The notes beneath the pieces were generated by a model that was not told the DNA's origin, made no database searches, and worked only from the letters and a program-made list of their open reading frames with translations. 64,000 nt of DNA from Vibrio nitrifigilis (lineage in GTDB: Bacteria > Pseudomonadota > Gammaproteobacteria > Enterobacterales > Vibrionaceae). Each line of letters begins with the position of its first letter. Positions within the stretch are counted from its first letter, which is position 1. Shown here piece by piece: positions 60,332-64,000 of the stretch. The stretch covers positions 2,232,001-2,296,000 of the forward strand of contig NZ_JADPMR010000001.1 in NCBI RefSeq assembly GCF_015686695.1, given 5' to 3'. Both the position numbers and the translations under genes were made by a program.

Positions 60332-62776
60332 TTACATGTAGTAACTAAAGCCTAACCAAATTGCACGGCCTTTTTGGTAACGGGCACCTGATGCTGTATC
60401 TGTATCAGGCAACTTATTAAACAAATTTGTGACCTCAGCTTCAATATTAAGTTGCTGGGTATCTGTATCAATAAGTTTATACATTGCTTTCATATCTACG
60501 CTGGTAAACGCATCGCGTTCAACTTCGTCATAAACATTATAGTAACCACCATCTACTTCGATTATATCATCGGTATCTTCAAGGGCATTATATTTACCGC
60601 GATATTTTACAGCAGTATTGGTAATTAAACGTTCATTAAACCAATCTGCTGTCCAAGAAATCGTCGCAGTCATAGGAGCAGCAAAGTTAGTCGCCTCCGC
60701 TGAGGAATATAGCTCAGATTCTGTCATCAAATCACCGTGGTAATACACTGTATCTGAATACTCTACATTTGAATCATAGTCTTCTTGACCATATGACTTA
60801 GTTTTAGACCAAGTGACTTGGGCACCAAACTTATGATGTTCAAAACCGCCGTTCCATTTGATCGTATAACCTTGATAGTCCCCTTTCCCATCGTTAGTCA
60901 TGTTGTAGTAAGAGCCATCATCATCGGTAATTTTATCACTTCTCGAAAAGCGATCTCTGTAATGACGGAAATTAGCTTCTAGAGCGACTGTACCCTCTAA
61001 GAAAGTAGGAACGATAAACTTCAAGCTGAGCTCGTCGGTATGAGGCGTTTTCAAATCCGAAACATTGTAATTTGTTGTACTACTGGTTGTTACCTCTTCC
61101 CATTCTCCTATTTCGCCTGTAGAGCTATTAACCGTTCTTTTATAGCGGGTAGTGGCAGCTATTTTATCTCTCAGTGCGTAAGTTAATTGGTTGTTAGAGT
61201 AATAACGGTTTAGACCAACGTTGAAATAAGTATCTGGCATGAACTCCCAACTTATGCTCGAACGTGGAGATAAATTATAGTTATCCAAGTAATTATCGTG
61301 ATCCAAGCGTAACCCCAACCTAACTTGGACGGGACCAATTCCTCTCGTATATTCAGACCAAAGCGCTTGAGTGGCATAACCTGCAGATGTGTAGTTTTCT
61401 GGATAGAGAAGTGCATAGCGGTCGACACTGCCAGAATTACATGAAACGTCCCCATCATCACAATCCCAATCTCCAGCCAACGGAGAGTAATAGCTGTAAA
61501 AATCGGACAACCGATTACGCTGAACTTTGGTATATTTTAACTCGGAACCTGCTGCTAAATTGCCCCCTAATACCGGGGTATCAATTTTAAATGTCCATTC
61601 ATAATCTTTCTGACTAATGTCGAGATCGCCATACCCGCCAGATCGGCAAGTTGTCGATGTACACCAGTCTACCGAAGTACCTTTATATATCGCTTGGTAA
61701 TTTTCAGATCTTTTTCCAAGTTCACTATCTGTCGCAGCAAATTTGGACTCCCATGTCGTCAAGCCAACATAACCATTTGCTTTAATATAACCTTGAAGAC
61801 CATCCGTCTTATGAGTGGTGTCATTATTGATTCGGTTAGCATTCGCATAATCTGAACGATAAGGGCTGTATATTATCTGGCCTCTAAACGTAAGGTCGTC
61901 TCGATATTCATATAACCCTTTTAGTAAATAGATTTCTGATGTGTCGCCATTATGATAACTACTACCGCCATAACTTTCATCTTTAGTGTATTTAACTGAA
62001 GATTCACCTCTAGAATAAGAAGCCAATAACGAAAGTTTATCCGTTACTGGTAAGTCAAAACTGACTGTCCCTTTATATTTACTGTACTCTGGTGGATCCG
62101 TAATTGTTTCGTCTTCAGCTAGATCACTCTTGTTATAAATGTAATCAACGAAAGAGTCATTTTGGTATTTACCAGACATAGACATATGAAATTCTTTCTT
62201 GGGATCACGAATTTCATAATTCACCGCACCGCCTAAAAAACTACCGTATTCAGCAGAAACATTCGATGTCATGACATCCGCTCTTTCCAATAATGATGAA
62301 TCAACATACATGGATTGAGCGGTAATACCTGCTACATCTTCTATAGAACCATAGTTATTATTACTAACATCTAATACGGAGTTTACTCCGATGCCATCAA
62401 TCATGATGTTATTTTCGTAATAGTTACTACCATTAATTGCAAAATCAGCGGGACGCAAAGATTGAATATTTTCTTCATTCACCTGGTCGTTATTTACGTC
62501 CAACTGGACGCCAGGAAGACTCTCTATAACTTCTGTTGTATCGAGCCCTGTCATGGTACTTTGCTTAATGGCATCTTGGCTGATAACGGTTTTCCCCGTA
62601 TCGATAGGATCGTAACTTTGGATCGGTGCGGCTGCGCCTTTTTGTCCTACTTTTGATTCGGTTTTTTGCGCGGTATCGACTACCTCAATACTACCTAGAT
62701 CAATAGGTTGTGATTCCCCTAGTGCGTAGAAAGGTAGCGCTGCAACCACTGCTGCGCTAAGAATAGACTTTTTCAT
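60332..62776 (-). CDS. TonB-dependent outer-membrane receptor
   Basis: The 814-residue protein has a signal peptide (MKKSILSAAVVAALPFYALG), a plug domain (VISQDAIKQSTMTGLDTTEVIESLPGVQLD near 64-93, NIMIDGIGVNSVLD near 123, ERADVMTSNVSAEYGSFLGGAVNYEIRDP near 163-191) and a long beta-barrel ending WLGFSYYM. Four cysteines cluster in two barrel regions (WCTSTTC; WDCDDGDVSC), probably disulphides in extracellular loops. It is divergent from an M16 peptidase with a Fur-like site between them. Iron-siderophore or protein-ligand uptake are both possible; the peptidase partner favours the latter. Confidence 0.9.
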   Translation of the reverse strand: MKKSILSAAVVAALPFYALGESQPIDLGSIEVVDTAQKTESKVGQKGAAAPIQSYDPIDTGKTVISQDAIKQSTMTGLDTTEVIESLPGVQLDVNNDQVNEENIQSLRPADFAINGSNYYENNIMIDGIGVNSVLDVSNNNYGSIEDVAGITAQSMYVDSSLLERADVMTSNVSAEYGSFLGGAVNYEIRDPKKEFHMSMSGKYQNDSFVDYIYNKSDLAEDETITDPPEYSKYKGTVSFDLPVTDKLSLLASYSRGESSVKYTKDESYGGSSYHNGDTSEIYLLKGLYEYRDDLTFRGQIIYSPYRSDYANANRINNDTTHKTDGLQGYIKANGYVGLTTWESKFAATDSELGKRSENYQAIYKGTSVDWCTSTTCRSGGYGDLDISQKDYEWTFKIDTPVLGGNLAAGSELKYTKVQRNRLSDFYSYYSPLAGDWDCDDGDVSCNSGSVDRYALLYPENYTSAGYATQALWSEYTRGIGPVQVRLGLRLDHDNYLDNYNLSPRSSISWEFMPDTYFNVGLNRYYSNNQLTYALRDKIAATTRYKRTVNSSTGEIGEWEEVTTSSTTNYNVSDLKTPHTDELSLKFIVPTFLEGTVALEANFRHYRDRFSRSDKITDDDGSYYNMTNDGKGDYQGYTIKWNGGFEHHKFGAQVTWSKTKSYGQEDYDSNVEYSDTVYYHGDLMTESELYSSAEATNFAAPMTATISWTADWFNERLITNTAVKYRGKYNALEDTDDIIEVDGGYYNVYDEVERDAFTSVDMKAMYKLIDTDTQQLNIEAEVTNLFNKLPDTDTASGARYQKGRAIWLGFSYYM

Positions 62777-62801
62777 TTTTTATAATTTCTTTGTTTGCTG
62801 T

Positions 62802-62879
62802 CAGAGTTGGAACTCTGTATCATAACTTTGGAAACAATAATGATAATGAAATTAATTCTCAGTAACAATATATTGTTAC
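62802..62879. promoter_or_regulatory. Divergent control region with Fur-like site and 18-bp palindrome
   Basis: aataatgataatgaaatta (62836-62854) matches the first half of the Fur consensus well and the second half weakly. A perfect palindrome, gtaacaatatattgttac, follows at 62862-62879. A cagagtt-gg-aactctg hairpin (62802-62817) lies in the likely receptor leader. Confidence 0.55.
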
Positions 62880-62916
62880 ACTTTGAAATAATATTTATAC
62901 AATTCTGGTCTATTCG

Positions 62917-64000
62917 ATGCGCACCTATATTTTTTTGCTATTAATATTTATATCTACTAATGTACTTGCCAACCCAAAATGGGATTCTAAATTAGTAGTT
63001 GGTAATTTAGATAACGGGTTAAAATATGTTATCTACCCAAGTAAAAATAAAGCTGAACCCTTTAATCTGCGTTTAATTGTTCATGCAGGATCAATCGATG
63101 ATTCTATTCCAGGGATTGCTCATATTCTTGAGCACATGTCATTTCGTACTAATACGGTCTATGGCACCACTGTCCATCAATATCTAGATAAAATTGGTTG
63201 GAAAACGGGTAAGCAAGTCAATGCTCTTACACGCGCAGCAGAAACTCAATTTATGATTCGTACTCGCCCTGATGATGCAATTAACCTTCATCAGTCGATT
63301 CAGATGTTAGCGAATCTATCCCTGCATTCAGCAATCTTATCTCGTGATTGGCATATTGAACGTAAGGTGATCTTAGAAGAATTACGCATGGATGAAAGCG
63401 TAGCCAAAAGAATTAATGATCAAAAGAAAGCGATTATTCGCCACAACTCGCATTACGCGAATGGACCAACGATTGGGTTTCGTAACACCATTAAAAAAAT
63501 AACGGCTGCTGATATTCGTGCTTTTCACGATAAATATTACGTGCCTGACAATATGACCTTAATTATCAGCGGTTATGTTGATCCCAACAAAGCAACAGAG
63601 TGGATTAAACAATCGTTTTCTGGGCATTACCACGTAGCACCTCAACGTGATTATCTTGAACTGCCTCTATTTAAAGAACTTTACATGGGCAAAGTACAAG
63701 ATCCACAAGGTTCATCTTCTTACGTTACGTTTGGTAATCGTTTAACACTGGCGAGTAAAAGTACTGATTTAGGTATTGAGCAGCGTCTACAAAACTACGT
63801 GTTGCGTAAATTGATCCGCCTGCATATGAATCGGGTCAAGCAAGCATATAAAGATGATCCAGCCATCAAATCCATCTTTATGACGATTAAAGAAGCGACA
63901 CCAGAGCGAATCATCGTTGCATTGCGTATTCGTAGTAAACACCATGCGAAAGCACTAAACATTGCGCTTAAAGAGTGGCAACGTTTATCTCAAGTAGGCT
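62917..64000 (+). CDS. M16-family zinc metallopeptidase, 3' end beyond window
   Basis: The frame is open from the ATG at 62917 to the window end (361 codons), so the gene is cut. A short signal peptide (MRTYIFLLLIFISTNVLA) implies export to the periplasm. The inverted zinc motif HxxEH is present as HILEH (residues 69-73), and the third ligand is probably Glu155 in ERKVILEE. Pitrilysin-type periplasmic enzymes of this kind are usually about 900 residues in two halves. It is divergent from a TonB-dependent receptor, the arrangement found for FusC and PqqL with their receptors. Confidence 0.88.
   Translation, partial: MRTYIFLLLIFISTNVLANPKWDSKLVVGNLDNGLKYVIYPSKNKAEPFNLRLIVHAGSIDDSIPGIAHILEHMSFRTNTVYGTTVHQYLDKIGWKTGKQVNALTRAAETQFMIRTRPDDAINLHQSIQMLANLSLHSAILSRDWHIERKVILEELRMDESVAKRINDQKKAIIRHNSHYANGPTIGFRNTIKKITAADIRAFHDKYYVPDNMTLIISGYVDPNKATEWIKQSFSGHYHVAPQRDYLELPLFKELYMGKVQDPQGSSSYVTFGNRLTLASKSTDLGIEQRLQNYVLRKLIRLHMNRVKQAYKDDPAIKSIFMTIKEATPERIIVALRIRSKHHAKALNIALKEWQRLSQVG

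Overview
The window reads as chromosome of a Gammaproteobacterium, most probably a member of the Vibrionaceae. Supporting signs are a Vibrio-type ula locus with a fused UlaAB, a DmsABC operon, a SotB exporter, a TPP riboswitch ahead of thiD-thiM, TrhO, a TyrB-type aminotransferase, Fur-box-preceded iron transport, and a folded intergenic repeat with 'tatacccaagtaacct' ends. Assignments rest on reading the sequence and recognising families; no searches were run.

Layout. 0-4.9 kb: the 3' part of a class I glutamine amidotransferase, then a tightly overlapping three-gene operon resembling an alternative glycerol-3-phosphate oxidation module (FAD oxidoreductase with a BFD-type Fe-S tail, a second FAD/NAD oxidoreductase, a glycerol-kinase-like FGGY kinase). 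4.9-7.1 kb: an apparently complete group II intron on the minus strand, with readable ends, domain V and an exon-pairing match. 7.1-14.3 kb: an AT-rich accessory stretch with an ornithine-cyclodeaminase-family/threonine-dehydratase-family pair, a decayed LysR gene, two GNAT acetyltransferases, a HAD hydrolase and two SDR oxidoreductases. 14.6-18.2 kb: an orphan family 5 solute-binding protein and riboswitch-controlled thiamine salvage genes. 18.3-24 kb: pirin, a GH1 6-phospho-beta-glucosidase with a LacI-family regulator and paired operator-like palindromes, SotB and a glutathione peroxidase.

24.2-27.3 kb: a Fur-type iron/siderophore ABC importer, with the binding protein divergent from permease and ATPase. 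27.4-31.2 kb: dmsCBA. 31.9-36.6 kb: a YhcH-family protein, then a histidine kinase and a receiver-EAL protein that form a two-gene signalling operon. 37-46.4 kb: a 266-bp repeat, two M20 peptidases, a five-gene peptide-type ABC importer and a divergent LysR regulator with clear half-sites. This looks like one uptake-and-hydrolysis system. 46.5-51.6 kb: TrhO, aminotransferase, Lrp-family regulator, a kinase-fold protein and a hexapeptide acetyltransferase.

51.9-59.6 kb: a full L-ascorbate utilisation locus (ulaG, ulaR, then divergent ulaAB-C-F-HAD-D-E). The control region holds a helically phased TGATT array and a CRP-like site. 59.8-64 kb: an orphan 140-residue protein, then a TonB-dependent receptor divergent from an M16 metallopeptidase that runs off the end. 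The last pair has the same arrangement as protein-import systems such as FusA/FusC and YddB/PqqL and is the most interesting candidate system here.
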